64,000 nt of DNA from Bacteroidales bacterium. GTDB taxonomy: Bacteria; Bacteroidota; Bacteroidia; Bacteroidales; UBA932. The position numbers were made by a program, and so were the translations under genes. Below the pieces are notes generated by a model, which was given only the letters and a program-made list of their open reading frames with translations, was not told where the DNA came from and did no database searches. The stretch lies in NCBI GenBank assembly GCA_017469745.1, contig JAFUFS010000018.1, forward strand, positions 27,506 through 91,505. The letters are read 5' to 3'. Of this stretch, positions 1 through 8,764 are shown piece after piece; positions within the stretch are counted from its first letter, which is position 1; the number at the start of each line of letters is the position of its first letter.

Positions 1-269
1 ATTCTCCCGTCGGGAAGGACGTCCCCCTTCCTGACAAGTTCCACGCTTGGTGGGATGTAGGGAGGGACAGTGTCCATGTGGGTGCAGAAGACAAAAGAAG
101 GATGGCTGGTTCCTGACCAGTCGAAGAGCAGGTTGAGCGTTCCGTCGCCAACCTCCTGTTCGATCACCCCCGGGGCCTTCAGCCTCTCTTTCAGGAAGAG
201 CGCCAGGCGCCTTTCTTCACCTGAAGTTGAAGGGATTCCGAGTATTTCCAGGAAAAAGTCCAGATCCAT
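1..269 (-). CDS. M20-family metallopeptidase, N-terminal part (cut by window edge)
   Basis: The minus strand is open from an ATG at 269 through the left edge, giving the first 89 residues of a protein that starts MDLDFFLEILGIPSTSGEE. The segment F-C-T-H-M-D-T-V-P-P-Y is the first metal-ligand motif of M20 zinc peptidases (H and D of the HxD pair), and the preceding S-T-S-G-E-E is the usual N-terminal signature of this family. M20 enzymes are cytosolic amino- or dipeptidases or deacylases; the specificity-giving dimerisation domain lies outside the window. It follows two MFS permeases and a YfcC carrier on the same strand, which suggests hydrolysis of an imported peptide or acyl-amino acid. 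An exact TATCTTTG box just upstream suggests its own promoter. Confidence 0.85.
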   Translation of the reverse strand, partial: MDLDFFLEILGIPSTSGEERRLALFLKERLKAPGVIEQEVGDGTLNLLFDWSGTSHPSFVFCTHMDTVPPYIPPSVELVRKGDVLPDGR

Positions 270-296
270 CTTTGACCGCTTTTGTGCATATTCCTT

Positions 297-304
297 CAAA
301 GATA
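297..304 (-). promoter_or_regulatory. Bacteroidota -7 promoter element for the M20 peptidase
   Basis: Read on the minus strand this is TATCTTTG, an exact match to the Bacteroidota -7 consensus TAnnTTTG. It lies 28 bases before the peptidase ATG. No convincing TTTG lies 19-23 bases further upstream, so the -33 element is weak. Confidence 0.4.
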
Positions 305-336
305 GTGATTTTTGGACAATATTCCCTTGCTACAAG

Positions 337-1698
337 CTATTTACCTGAAGGACTGTCCAGTCGAAGCTCAGGTTTTCTGGAGGAAGTGCGCCTCAATCCG
401 ACGGAAAGAAGCAGGGCGACAATGCAGATTACAACGAACATTATTTCCACTCCAACCGCTCCGGAAGCAGCAGTCTTTGCCGAAGGAGCTGCCAGGATCC
501 TCCCTGCAAACATCTTGAACAGCATCAATCCAAGGTTCTGCACCCAGTAGATCAAGGAATAGGCTGTTCCAAGTACCTTTGACGGGACAAGTTTAGGGAC
601 GCTGGGCCACATGGCTGCTGGTACAAGGGAATAACCGAACCCGAGGAAGACCATGGAGAGGTAACCGTAGAAAGGCACACCGGCAGGCGCAAAAGCCAAG
701 AACAAGTGTGCAATGAGAGCAAGAATGGCTCCTGCAACCATCCAACGCGTTCCTTTGCCAATCTTGTCCACCATGATTCCGAACAATGGCGCAAAGATCA
801 CCGTCGAGAACGGCAGCATGGAGACCATCCAGCTCGCGGCCTCGACAGGCACTCCGAAACGAGGAATCAGGATCGCGCTGGCGAATTTCTTGAATGAGAT
901 GATACTGCTGTAGAAGAACACGCACAGAAGGGCGATCATTATGAACTGCTTGTTCTTAAGGAGCCCCAGGACATCCTTGAAGCGGAAAGCTTCGCTATCG
1001 GAGCTGTCATCTTGAGAGAGCACAGCTCCCGAAGGATCTTTCCGGTCAAACCTTGCATCCATCGCCACGAAGACAGCCCACAGAATCATGCCTGCAGCCA
1101 TCAAGCCAAGGCCGAGGAAGGCAGGTCTGGCTGTCTCCGCCAATGAATATATCTCCCCGGGAGCCTTTGCAGCCACCAATCTCGGCGAGATGACCAGGGC
1201 AAATGCAGTTCCGAGTCTTGCAATAGCAAGCTGAAGTCCCATAGCGAAAGCCATCGGTCCATCCTTGAACCATTTTGCTATGGAACGTGTCACAGCTACC
1301 CCCGCAATTTCACTTCCAAGGCCGAACAGCATGCATCCCGCATAGGCAACACTCAGAGAGGTCTTAGGAGGTAAGCCGGAAGTGATGGCCCACGCAACCA
1401 GGGCGGCACCGCCGGCCATCATACCGACAAAGATCGATCCGGTTATCCTGACACCCCATTTATCCAGAAGCATTCCACAGATAACCAGACCGCCGAACAC
1501 GCATAGGACAGAATAACCGCTGGTATACAGTCCATAATCAGCAGCGTTCCAGCCCAATTCAATCAATGAAGGGTTTTCGAAGAGATGCGACAGTGTGCTG
1601 AACATGTCGTCGAAAAAGTACGATGCGAACATCGGCACAACCAGACAGGCCAGCGCCAACCATGGTGCCACCTTCATTGATTTGGATCTATCTTTCAT
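337..1698 (-). CDS. Major facilitator superfamily permease
   Basis: 453 residues with about twelve hydrophobic segments and the MFS loop signature L-L-D-K-W-G-V-R after the second helix; a related D-K-I-G-K-G-T-R stands after helix 8. It is a paralogue of the upstream MFS gene: both share the N-terminal pattern G-M/P-M-F-x-S-Y-x-F-x-D and the C-terminal P-A-A-M/L-W-P-S-V-P-K-L-V. Only 7 bases separate the two genes, so they are co-transcribed. Substrate cannot be read from sequence. Bacterial relatives of the dipeptide carrier MFSD1 have a similar layout and the neighbouring M20 peptidase would fit peptide uptake, but this is inference. Confidence 0.85.
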   Translation of the reverse strand: MKDRSKSMKVAPWLALACLVVPMFASYFFDDMFSTLSHLFENPSLIELGWNAADYGLYTSGYSVLCVFGGLVICGMLLDKWGVRITGSIFVGMMAGGAALVAWAITSGLPPKTSLSVAYAGCMLFGLGSEIAGVAVTRSIAKWFKDGPMAFAMGLQLAIARLGTAFALVISPRLVAAKAPGEIYSLAETARPAFLGLGLMAAGMILWAVFVAMDARFDRKDPSGAVLSQDDSSDSEAFRFKDVLGLLKNKQFIMIALLCVFFYSSIISFKKFASAILIPRFGVPVEAASWMVSMLPFSTVIFAPLFGIMVDKIGKGTRWMVAGAILALIAHLFLAFAPAGVPFYGYLSMVFLGFGYSLVPAAMWPSVPKLVPSKVLGTAYSLIYWVQNLGLMLFKMFAGRILAAPSAKTAASGAVGVEIMFVVICIVALLLSVGLRRTSSRKPELRLDSPSGK

Positions 1699-1705
1699 CT
1701 ATATC

Positions 1706-3337
1706 CTATTCAGTGATATTCGGTTCCTCGAGGCCGAGGTGCTTCTTCTTGTCGACGACCTTGAGGTAAAGGCCGATCAGCATGGCTGCGATTCCAAGGC
1801 AGGCAAGCATGACGAGAGCCCAGGTGTAGTTGAGCTGGTCAGGAGCGGTGCCGGGGGCGTTGGTCTTGGTCAGCACATTGCCGATGAGGATCGGGAAGAG
1901 CCAGAGGCCGATGTTCTGGATCCAGAAGATGAGCGCATAGGCCGAGCCGATGATCTTCTCGTCCACGAGCTTGGGCACTGAAGGCCAGAGGGCTGCAGGG
2001 ACCAGTGAGAAGCTGGCACCGAGGACGAGGATGGTGACGTAGGCCACGATGGCTCCGCCGACTGCACTGCCCTTGAACAGAGGCAGGATGAAGGCGAAGG
2101 TGAGGTGGCAGAAGACCAGCAGGATAGAGCCGAAGAGCAGCATGGAGGCAGCCTTGCCCTTATGGTCGACATAATTGCCGAGGATAGGGGTGATGGCCAC
2201 GGCCAGGAGCGGGAAGACGGCGAAAATGGTCTCGGCTGTGCCCCTCTTGAAACCCATCACGCAGTAGATGACCAGGGCGACGATGGCAACTGCCATGAGG
2301 CCGTATTTCATTCCCTTGTTGTTCTTGATGAAGTTGCTGGCGAAGGCGCAGACAGCCACGATGAGCATGATGATGTACTGCACGATCGTCACGGCTTCAC
2401 CTGCCCAGAAAGATCCGGCTGCAGGTTCTGTCAGGGTAAGGTTGCACTGAAGCATGTTGACAGCGTACTTCTGGAACGGGAAGATAGCTGAATAATAGAG
2501 CACGCAAAGAAGGGCAACGAGCCAGAAGCCAAGGCTGGAAAGGATCTTGCCGATGTCCTTGACCTTGAACGGATCGTCTTTCTCTTCGGCCTCGCCGGTT
2601 TGGCTGTCCAGCTTCTTGTCCATGAAGAAATAAGTGATGAACATGATCAGGGCGATGCAGAGCAGGACTACTCCGAAGGCTACCGAACGGCTGACGCTGA
2701 TCTGTCCGCCGAGCTTTGCGAAATAAGGCGAGAAGATCATGCAGGTGGCAACACCCAGGCGGGCAAGAGCCATCTCGGAACCCATGGCCAGGGCTGTCTC
2801 GCGGCCTTTGAACCACTTGACGATACCACGGCTGACGGTGATTCCGGCCATCTCGCATCCGCATCCGAAGATCATGAAGCCGATGGCTGCGAACTTGGCC
2901 GATGCAGGCATGCCCTTGTAGAACGGGAGGACATCGTCGATGAAGCCGATCCCTGTGTGCCAATTGAGATGGGTCGTGAACCAGTTCTCAATGCCTGATC
3001 CCATGAAGGGTTCGCTGATCGCATAGTACTTGATAAGACCGCCCAGGAGCATAACTGCTCCGGAGAGCACCGCCGTAAAGCGGACGCCCATCTTATCCAG
3101 GATGATGCCGGCGAAGATCAGGAAGAACACGAAGACGTTGAGGAAGGTCTCGGCTCCCTCCATCGTGCCGAATGCCTTGGAATCCCAGCCTCTGGTGGAC
3201 TCCATCAAGTCCTTGATAGGAGAGAGGATGTCCATGAAGATGTAGGAGCAGAACATTCCGAGCGCAAGGAGCAGCAGGGCCGTCCAGCGCATCGCGGAAG
3301 AATCCCTGAGGGTTGTTTTTACAGTCGTTTCAGACAT
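1706..3337 (-). CDS. Major facilitator superfamily permease, long form
   Basis: 543 residues, about 90 longer than its downstream paralogue, with the same MFS signature (L-D-K-M-G-V-R-F) and the same W-P-S-V-P-K-L-V stretch near the C-terminal helices. The extra length is in loops between predicted helices, including a segment near residues 110-145 after the third helix. It lies 27 bases after the YfcC-type gene and 7 bases before the second MFS gene. A two-paralogue pair could form a heteromer or handle related substrates; the sequence does not decide. Confidence 0.85.
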   Translation of the reverse strand: MSETTVKTTLRDSSAMRWTALLLLALGMFCSYIFMDILSPIKDLMESTRGWDSKAFGTMEGAETFLNVFVFFLIFAGIILDKMGVRFTAVLSGAVMLLGGLIKYYAISEPFMGSGIENWFTTHLNWHTGIGFIDDVLPFYKGMPASAKFAAIGFMIFGCGCEMAGITVSRGIVKWFKGRETALAMGSEMALARLGVATCMIFSPYFAKLGGQISVSRSVAFGVVLLCIALIMFITYFFMDKKLDSQTGEAEEKDDPFKVKDIGKILSSLGFWLVALLCVLYYSAIFPFQKYAVNMLQCNLTLTEPAAGSFWAGEAVTIVQYIIMLIVAVCAFASNFIKNNKGMKYGLMAVAIVALVIYCVMGFKRGTAETIFAVFPLLAVAITPILGNYVDHKGKAASMLLFGSILLVFCHLTFAFILPLFKGSAVGGAIVAYVTILVLGASFSLVPAALWPSVPKLVDEKIIGSAYALIFWIQNIGLWLFPILIGNVLTKTNAPGTAPDQLNYTWALVMLACLGIAAMLIGLYLKVVDKKKHLGLEEPNITE

Positions 3338-3364
3338 AATCGGAAAATTTATTGTTATTATTCT

Positions 3365-4738
3365 TTAAAATCCAGCAATATTGAAAAGTACCGTAGGCAA
3401 AAGTAACACAAATCCTGCAAGAATCAATGCAACTACGGTCTTCCAGACCCACTTCAGCCATTGTGAATATGGAACCTTTGCCATGCCGAGGGCGGCGATG
3501 AGCACCCCCGAGGTAGGCGTGAGCATATTCGTAAAACCGTCTCCAAACTGGAAGGCAAGCACCATGGACTGCCGCGAGAGGCCGATCATGTCGCAGAAGG
3601 GAGCCATCACCGGAATGGTGATCGCTGCCTTGGCAGTGGCACTTGGGATTACAAGGTTGATGACGGTCTGGATCCCGTACATCAGGGCAAGGGAGGCTGT
3701 CTTTCCAGCCTCGCCCAGACCGGATTCCATCCCGTGAAGGATGGTGTCGAGGATGTGGCCGTCCTGGAGAATGAGGATTATTCCTGAAGCCAGGCCGACC
3801 ACCATGGCGGCGGAAAGGATGTCCTTGGCTCCGGCAAGGAACTGTTCGGCTATCTTGTTGGCTCCGTAGCCTGCGATGCTTCCGCAAAGGATGCCCATGG
3901 CGAGGAAGAGGGCGGAGATTTCCGCCATGTACCACTTGAATTTCGTAACTCCGAAGATAAGGGCGACGACTGTGAGGAGGAGGATCCATAGGATGGCCTT
4001 CCGGCGTCCGTTGGACTCCTGACCTTCGGACGGCAGATCCTTCGCTTCGCTAGGCAGATCCTTCGCTTCGCTCAGGATGACAGGGTGGGAGTCATTGACT
4101 GCGCGGGAGCTTTTTATCCTGGAGGCATAAACCAATGTGAATATTATGCAGGCAGCCGTCAGCAAGGCCCAGCAGAAGATGCGGTAACCCATGCCAGAAA
4201 ACATCGGCAGGTCAGCCATCTCCTGGGCAATCCCTACGGTGAAAGGATTGAGGAAGGCGCTCGAAAAGCCTACGTTGGAGGCCACGTAGACCACCAGGAG
4301 ACCCACGATGGCATCATAGCCCATGGCTATGACCAAGGGAACAACTATTCCTACGAACGGGATTGTCTCTTCACTCATGCCGAAGACTGCACCACCGAGG
4401 GAGAACAGGACAATCAGGCCTGAGAGCACCAGTTTGTCGTACTTCCCGGCCGCCTTGATGAACTTCTCTATTCCAAAGGAGACTGCTCCGGTGGAGTTGA
4501 GGATCCAGAAAGCTCCGCCCACGATAAGGATGAAGACTATGATCCCGGCCTGTTTCACGAATCCGTTGTAGAGGGCGGAGAAAACCTGCCATGATTGCGG
4601 GGAAGGGTCAAGCCTCTCATAGGTTACGTTCCCGTCGGCTGCGGTGACATACTGCCCGGCAGGCACGAAGAATGTAGCCAGGGCGCACAACAGGATGATC
4701 GCCGAGATGATGACATATGTGTTCGGGAACTGCTTCAT
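3365..4738 (-). CDS. YfcC-family membrane carrier with an in-frame repeat insertion
   Basis: 457 residues of a polytopic inner-membrane protein. The N-terminal F-F-V-P-A-G-Q-Y and the later G-M-S-E-E-T-I-P-F and P-S-A-T-A-K-A segments are typical of the YfcC / C4-dicarboxylate anaerobic carrier family, whose members are proposed to move amino acids, peptides or dicarboxylates. It is the first gene of a minus-strand operon with two MFS permeases, transcribed away from dxs. Oddity: residues about 219-241, in a cytoplasmic loop, are a translated copy and partial second copy of a dispersed repeat (H-P-V-I-L-S-E-A-K-D-L-P then S-E-A-K-D-L-P). The frame is kept, so the protein is probably still made. 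Confidence 0.85.
   Translation of the reverse strand: MKQFPNTYVIISAIILLCALATFFVPAGQYVTAADGNVTYERLDPSPQSWQVFSALYNGFVKQAGIIVFILIVGGAFWILNSTGAVSFGIEKFIKAAGKYDKLVLSGLIVLFSLGGAVFGMSEETIPFVGIVVPLVIAMGYDAIVGLLVVYVASNVGFSSAFLNPFTVGIAQEMADLPMFSGMGYRIFCWALLTAACIIFTLVYASRIKSSRAVNDSHPVILSEAKDLPSEAKDLPSEGQESNGRRKAILWILLLTVVALIFGVTKFKWYMAEISALFLAMGILCGSIAGYGANKIAEQFLAGAKDILSAAMVVGLASGIILILQDGHILDTILHGMESGLGEAGKTASLALMYGIQTVINLVIPSATAKAAITIPVMAPFCDMIGLSRQSMVLAFQFGDGFTNMLTPTSGVLIAALGMAKVPYSQWLKWVWKTVVALILAGFVLLLPTVLFNIAGF
4033..4081 (-). repeat. Dispersed 'CATCCTGAGCG' repeat, 1.7 copies, inside a gene
   Basis: On the minus strand a copy running from GTCATCCTGAGCG to AAGGATCTGC (4081-4054) is followed by a second partial copy with a period of 21 bases (4051-4033). 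The same core occurs at 8365-8392. From general knowledge, this string recurs in many bacterial genomes between genes; here it sits inside an open reading frame. Confidence 0.8.
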
Positions 4739-4774
4739 GACCCTGCGAAGTTAACTATTATTGAAATAAAATCG

Positions 4775-4782
4775 TACCTTTG
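4775..4782 (+). promoter_or_regulatory. -7 promoter element for dxs
   Basis: TACCTTTG matches TAnnTTTG exactly, 18 bases before the dxs ATG, in the 62-base gap shared with the divergent YfcC gene. It overlaps the possible upstream TTG start at 4780, which argues for the ATG at 4801. The -33 element is not clear. Confidence 0.45.
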
Positions 4783-4800
4783 TCCGACCAAGTTTTTTGC

Positions 4801-6681
4801 ATGTACAAGATTCTGGACAAAGTCGACACTCCGCAGGACCTGAGGAAGCTGGACATTTCCGAGCTGCCCGGGCTCTGCGACGACATAAGGGACTACATAG
4901 TACGCTGCTGCGCCGACAATCCCGGGCACCTGGCTTCCAGCCTCGGTGCCGTGGAACTAATCGTCGGAATGCACTACGTCTTCGACACTCCTTTTGACAA
5001 GCTGGTCTTCGACGTAGGCCACCAGGCCTATGCCCACAAGATCATCACCGGAAGGAAGGAAGCCTTCAAGGGCAACCGCAAGAAGGACGGCATCAGCGGA
5101 TTCCCTAACAGGGACGAAAGCCCCTACGACGCCTTCGGTGCCGGACACGCTTCAACTTCGATCTCCGCGGCTCTCGGGCTTGCCCAGGCAGCCCAGATCT
5201 CCGGACTGAAAGAAAAGGTCGTGGCGATGATCGGCGATGGGGCCATGACGGGCGGACTTGCCCTAGAAGGCCTGAACAATGCAGGAGACAGCGGCACCGA
5301 CATCCTGGTCGTACTGAACGACAATGACATGGCTATCGACGGCAACCGCGGAGCCTTGCATTCATATCTCCTGAAAGTCACCACCGATCCTGCCTACAAC
5401 AAGATCAAGACCCATGTCTGGGAAAGTCTCGGGGCCGGAAAGTTCCGAAACTGGGTCCAGGGAATAGTGCGCAAGGCAAAGTCCGGGCTGGTCACCAGAT
5501 CAGGAGGAGACCTCTTCGAGGCTTTCGGATTCAGGTATTTCGGTCCCATCGACGGCAACGACATCCGCGAGGTGGTCAACACCCTCCGCAGGCTCAAGGA
5601 AATCAAGGGCCCGAAGATCCTGCACACATGCACGGTGAAAGGAAAGGGTTACGCCCCCGCTGAAGCCGATCCTACGACATGGCATGCCCCGGGCAGGTTC
5701 GACCCTGAGACCGGAGAAAGAGTCAAAGGTTCAGGAACCGGAAAAGACCGTTACCAGGATGTTTTCGGAGAGGTGCTCTGCGAGATGGCTTCAAAGGATC
5801 CCAAAGTCGTGGGAATCACCCCGGCTATGGCCACAGGGAGCGGAATGACCGCTTTCGCTGAACAGTTCCCTGACAGGTTCTTCGATGTCGGAATCGCTGA
5901 AGAACATGCCGCCACATTCTCCGCCGGACTCGCAGCAGGAGGCATGAAACCATATTGCTCGATCTATTCCTCATTCGCCCAGAGGGCTTACGACGAGATC
6001 ATCCACGACGTGGCACTGCAGCACCTGCCTGTGGTGTTCTGCTTCGACAGGGCTGGCGTGGTCGGTGAAGACGGAGCCACCCATCAGGGCGTCTTCGACC
6101 TGGCGGCAATGAGGAGCATCCCGAACACGATAATCGCGGCGCCCAAGGACGAGGCCGAATTGAAGGACATGCTCTACATGGGTCTGGACATCAGCGACGG
6201 CCCTTATATTATAAGGTACCCGAGGGGACTTGGGGAAGGAGTGCCATGGAGAGAATCCGGACCTTCGAAGATAGAGGCCGGAAAGGCCGAGCTTCTGGTC
6301 GAAGGATCAGAAGTGGCTGTGCTAGCCCTCGGACCTTCGGCAAACCGTGCAGCCGAGGCGGCAAAGAAGCTGAAGGAAGAGACCGGAAAGTGTCCTGCTG
6401 TCTGGAACGTACGCTTCCTAAAACCATTCGACACGGCAATGCTCGAATCCCTCAAGGGCTTCAGGGCGATAGTGACGATAGAGGACGGATCCCTGAAGGG
6501 AGGACTCTTCAGCGAGGTCAGTGAATATGCCTCCTCTCATGGCATGGAGGCCCGCGTGGAGGGCCTTGGAGTGCCGGACAGGTTCATCCCTCACGCATCC
6601 GCGACAGAGCAGCGCCGGAGCTTCGGACTGGATTGTGAAGGAATATATTCACAACTTCTGGGACTCTTCAAAAATAATTGA
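4801..6681 (+). CDS. dxs: 1-deoxy-D-xylulose-5-phosphate synthase
   Basis: 626 residues, the normal DXS length. It condenses pyruvate and glyceraldehyde 3-phosphate to DXP, the first step of the MEP isoprenoid pathway and a feed to thiamine and pyridoxal synthesis in the cytosol. Visible features are the N-terminal D-L-R-K-L-x-x-x-E-L-P-x-L, G-H-A-S-T-S near residue 115, the thiamine-diphosphate motif G-D-G-A-M-T-G-G-x(6)-N near 144-156, and the transketolase signature G-I-A-E-E-H-A with the cofactor-activating Glu near 363. The ATG at 4801 gives the family-typical MYKIL start; an in-frame TTG at 4780 is inside the promoter. The gene is divergent from the YfcC gene and is followed by a separate promoter for the tRNA-tuf block. 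Confidence 0.97.
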   Translation: MYKILDKVDTPQDLRKLDISELPGLCDDIRDYIVRCCADNPGHLASSLGAVELIVGMHYVFDTPFDKLVFDVGHQAYAHKIITGRKEAFKGNRKKDGISGFPNRDESPYDAFGAGHASTSISAALGLAQAAQISGLKEKVVAMIGDGAMTGGLALEGLNNAGDSGTDILVVLNDNDMAIDGNRGALHSYLLKVTTDPAYNKIKTHVWESLGAGKFRNWVQGIVRKAKSGLVTRSGGDLFEAFGFRYFGPIDGNDIREVVNTLRRLKEIKGPKILHTCTVKGKGYAPAEADPTTWHAPGRFDPETGERVKGSGTGKDRYQDVFGEVLCEMASKDPKVVGITPAMATGSGMTAFAEQFPDRFFDVGIAEEHAATFSAGLAAGGMKPYCSIYSSFAQRAYDEIIHDVALQHLPVVFCFDRAGVVGEDGATHQGVFDLAAMRSIPNTIIAAPKDEAELKDMLYMGLDISDGPYIIRYPRGLGEGVPWRESGPSKIEAGKAELLVEGSEVAVLALGPSANRAAEAAKKLKEETGKCPAVWNVRFLKPFDTAMLESLKGFRAIVTIEDGSLKGGLFSEVSEYASSHGMEARVEGLGVPDRFIPHASATEQRRSFGLDCEGIYSQLLGLFKNN

Positions 6682-6687
6682 AAAAGT

Positions 6688-6718
6688 TTTGGAGAATCGG
6701 ATTAAATCCCTATCTTTG
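6688..6718 (+). promoter_or_regulatory. Strong promoter of the tRNA-tuf block
   Basis: TTTG at 6688-6691, a 19-base spacer, then TATCTTTG at 6711-6718: a full match to the Bacteroidota housekeeping promoter. It lies just after the dxs stop and 34 bases before the first tRNA, so it can start a long transcript through four tRNAs and tuf and possibly beyond. Confidence 0.75.
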
Positions 6719-6752
6719 CAGTCCCTTTTCCAAAGGGTGTCTTTGAAATAAT

Positions 6753-6826
6753 GCCGAAATAGCTCAGTTGGCCAGAGCACGTGATTTGTAATCTCGGGGT
6801 CGTGGGTTCGAATCCCTCTTTCGGCT
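6753..6826 (+). tRNA. tRNA-Thr (anticodon TGT)
   Basis: Acceptor arms GCCGAAA and TTTCGGC pair fully; the D arm (AGCTCAGTTGG) and T arm (GGGTTCGAATCCC) are standard; the anticodon loop TTTGTAA gives TGT, reading ACA. CCA is not encoded after the discriminator T. First of four clustered tRNAs upstream of tuf. Confidence 0.95.
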
Positions 6827-6856
6827 CTAGCCTTCTTAAACTGTTTCGAACAACTT

Positions 6857-6939
6857 GGGGGGATCGCATAGCGGCAATTGCGGCGGACTGTAAATCCGCT
6901 CCTTCGGGTTCGGTGGTTCGAGTCCACCTCCCCCCACCA
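6857..6939 (+). tRNA. tRNA-Tyr (anticodon GTA), CCA encoded
   Basis: Acceptor GGGGGGA pairs with TCCCCCC; the anticodon loop CTGTAAA gives GTA. A long variable arm around CTCCTTCGGG marks it as class II, as expected for bacterial tRNA-Tyr. The 3' CCA is encoded in the DNA (6937-6939). Confidence 0.95.
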
Positions 6940-6946
6940 GAATTTT

Positions 6947-7022
6947 GCGGAAGTAGCTCAGTTGGTAGAGCATCAGCCTTCCAAGCTGAGGGTCGCGAGT
7001 TCGAACCTCGTCTTCCGCTCCA
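6947..7022 (+). tRNA. tRNA-Gly (anticodon TCC), CCA encoded
   Basis: Acceptor GCGGAAG pairs with CTTCCGC; the anticodon loop CTTCCAA gives TCC, reading GGA and GGG. The D and T arms are standard. A CCA triplet directly follows the discriminator T (7020-7022). Confidence 0.95.
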
Positions 7023-7032
7023 GCAAATAAAA

Positions 7033-7104
<72 letters not shown>

Positions 7105-7138
7105 CAAATTGCGTGTAATTACTTTAATTCATAATATT

Positions 7139-8332
7139 ATGGCAAAAGAAACATTCCAAAGAACCAAACCGCATGTCAACATCGGTACAATTGGCCATGT
7201 TGACCACGGTAAAACCACCTTGACTGCCGCCATCACCAAGGTTCTCGCTGAGAGAATCGCTGGTAATGCCGATAAGATCAAGACCTTCGACCAGATCGAC
7301 AATGCTCCCGAAGAGAAGGAGCGTGGTATCACCATCAACTCGGCCCACGTCGAGTACGAGACTGCAAACCGCCACTATGCACACGTAGACTGCCCAGGCC
7401 ACGCTGACTACGTTAAGAACATGGTTACTGGTGCAGCCCAGATGGACGGTGCTATCCTCGTTGTCGCTTCTACCGATGGTCCTATGCCTCAGACCCGTGA
7501 GCACATCCTGCTCGCACGTCAGGTCAACGTCCCTAAGATCCTTGTCTTCATGAACAAGGTCGACCTCGTTGACGATGAGGAAATGCTTGACCTCGTCGAG
7601 ATGGAAATCCGCGACCTCCTTGCTTTCTACCAGTTTGATGAGGACTGCCCCATCATCCGTGGTTCTGCTCTTGGTGCCCTCAACGGCGAGAAAGAGTGGG
7701 AAGACAAGGTCATGGAACTCATGGATGCTGTTGACAACTACATTCCCCTTCCGGAGCGTCTGGTTGACAAGCCCTTCCTCATGCCTATCGAGGACATCTT
7801 CTCTATCACCGGTCGTGGTACTGTCGTTACCGGTCGTATCGAGGCTGGTACCATCCATGTTGGTGACCCTGTCGAGCTCGTCGGATTCGACGATGAGCCT
7901 CGCAACACCGTCGTCACCGGCGTTGAGATGTTCCGCAAGCTTCTCGACCAGGGTGAGGCAGGTGACAACGTAGGTCTCCTCCTCCGTGGTATCGACAAGA
8001 AGGAAGTCAAGAGAGGTGAGGTCGTTGCTAAGCCGAAGTCCATCACTCCTCACACCGAGTTCAAGGCTCAGATCTACGTCCTGAAGAAGGACGAAGGCGG
8101 CCGCCACACTCCTTTCCACAACCACTATCGTCCGCAGTTCTTCATCCGTACACTTGATGTTACCGGTGAGATCATGCTTCCCGAGGGTGTGGAGATGGTT
8201 ATGCCTGGCGACAACGTCGAGATCACCGTCAAGCTAATCACCCCTGTCGCTATGAACGAGGGCCAGCAGTTCGCTATCCGCGAGGGCGGCCGTACCGTCG
8301 GTGCAGGTCAGGTGATCAAGGTTATCGAGTAA
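7139..8332 (+). CDS. tuf: Translation elongation factor Tu
   Basis: 397 residues. EF-Tu carries aminoacyl-tRNA to the ribosome as a GTPase. The G motifs are all present: G-H-V-D-H-G-K-T, the switch I region ending [13 protein letters not shown] and N-K-V-D; domains 2 and 3 follow in full to [10 protein letters not shown]. The ATG at 7139 ([14 protein letters not shown]) is the family start; a longer frame opening at 7109 runs into the tRNA spacer and is rejected. Codon use here has more GGT, CGT and GTT than in neighbouring genes, as expected for a very highly expressed gene. Confidence 0.98.
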   Translation: MAKETFQRTKPHVNIGTIGHVDHGKTTLTAAITKVLAERIAGNADKIKTFDQIDNAPEEKERGITINSAHVEYETANRHYAHVDCPGHADYVKNMVTGAAQMDGAILVVASTDGPMPQTREHILLARQVNVPKILVFMNKVDLVDDEEMLDLVEMEIRDLLAFYQFDEDCPIIRGSALGALNGEKEWEDKVMELMDAVDNYIPLPERLVDKPFLMPIEDIFSITGRGTVVTGRIEAGTIHVGDPVELVGFDDEPRNTVVTGVEMFRKLLDQGEAGDNVGLLLRGIDKKEVKRGEVVAKPKSITPHTEFKAQIYVLKKDEGGRHTPFHNHYRPQFFIRTLDVTGEIMLPEGVEMVMPGDNVEITVKLITPVAMNEGQQFAIREGGRTVGAGQVIKVIE

Positions 8333-8351
8333 TCCGGCTTACCTGGAATCA

Positions 8352-8403
8352 AGGTGGCGCTCATGTCATCCTGAGCGCAGCGAAGGATCTGCAGGCGCCA
8401 CCT
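8352..8403 (+). repeat. Dispersed repeat held in a perfect hairpin between tuf and tRNA-Trp
   Basis: AGGTGGCGC (8352-8360) and GCGCCACCT (8395-8403) form a perfect 9-bp stem. The loop holds a copy of the CATCCTGAGCG...AAGGATCTGC repeat (8365-8392), with one base changed from the copy inside the YfcC-type gene (GCGCAG instead of GCGAAG). No T-run follows, so it is not a standard terminator, although it could slow transcription or protect the tuf 3' end. Confidence 0.75.
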
Positions 8404-8408
8404 GACAC

Positions 8409-8479
8409 AGGGGAATAGAACAAGGGTAGTTCAGCGGTCTCCAAAACCGTCGATGTGGGTTCGAATCCTGCTTCCCCTG
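8409..8479 (+). tRNA. tRNA-Trp (anticodon CCA)
   Basis: Acceptor AGGGGAA pairs with TTCCCCT, discriminator G; the anticodon loop CTCCAAA gives CCA, reading TGG. Its place between tuf and secE is the common bacterial arrangement. No CCA end is encoded. Confidence 0.95.
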
Positions 8480-8562
8480 CAAAATATCAAAGGTTACGAT
8501 TTGGTAATTGTTTAACAGACACCGCATCCGCTTCCAAATTGTGGTGTCCATTAAATGCAAAG

Positions 8563-8751
8563 ATGAGAAAGTTCATTAACTATTGCAAAGAGTCCTACGT
8601 AGAACTCACCAAGAAGGTTGCATGGCCCTCCTGGAACAAGCTGCAGAGTTCAGCTCTCCTGGTCATGGTCGTGACTGTGCTTCTTGCTCTGGTGCTCTTC
8701 GTAATCGACTTCGCTTTCGAGCATCTCATGACAGCGATCTACACGTTGTAA
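8563..8751 (+). CDS. secE: Preprotein translocase subunit SecE
   Basis: 62 residues, the short single-helix form of SecE. It holds the conserved amphipathic segment E-L-x-K-K-V-A-W-P-S-W followed by one transmembrane helix (about residues 30-52), and clamps SecY in the inner-membrane Sec channel. The ATG at 8563 gives this standard form; the longer open frame runs back into tRNA-Trp. nusG begins 13 bases later. Confidence 0.95.
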   Translation: MRKFINYCKESYVELTKKVAWPSWNKLQSSALLVMVVTVLLALVLFVIDFAFEHLMTAIYTL

Positions 8752-8764
8752 TTTATCGATTACC

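Noticed and set aside
4780-4800. TTG start for dxs seven codons earlier
   Set aside because: The TTG lies inside the -7 promoter box TACCTTTG, and the ATG at 4801 gives the family-typical N-terminus.
7124-8125. 333-codon open frame antisense to tuf
   Set aside because: Shadow of the strongly biased tuf codons; no start signal, no domain.
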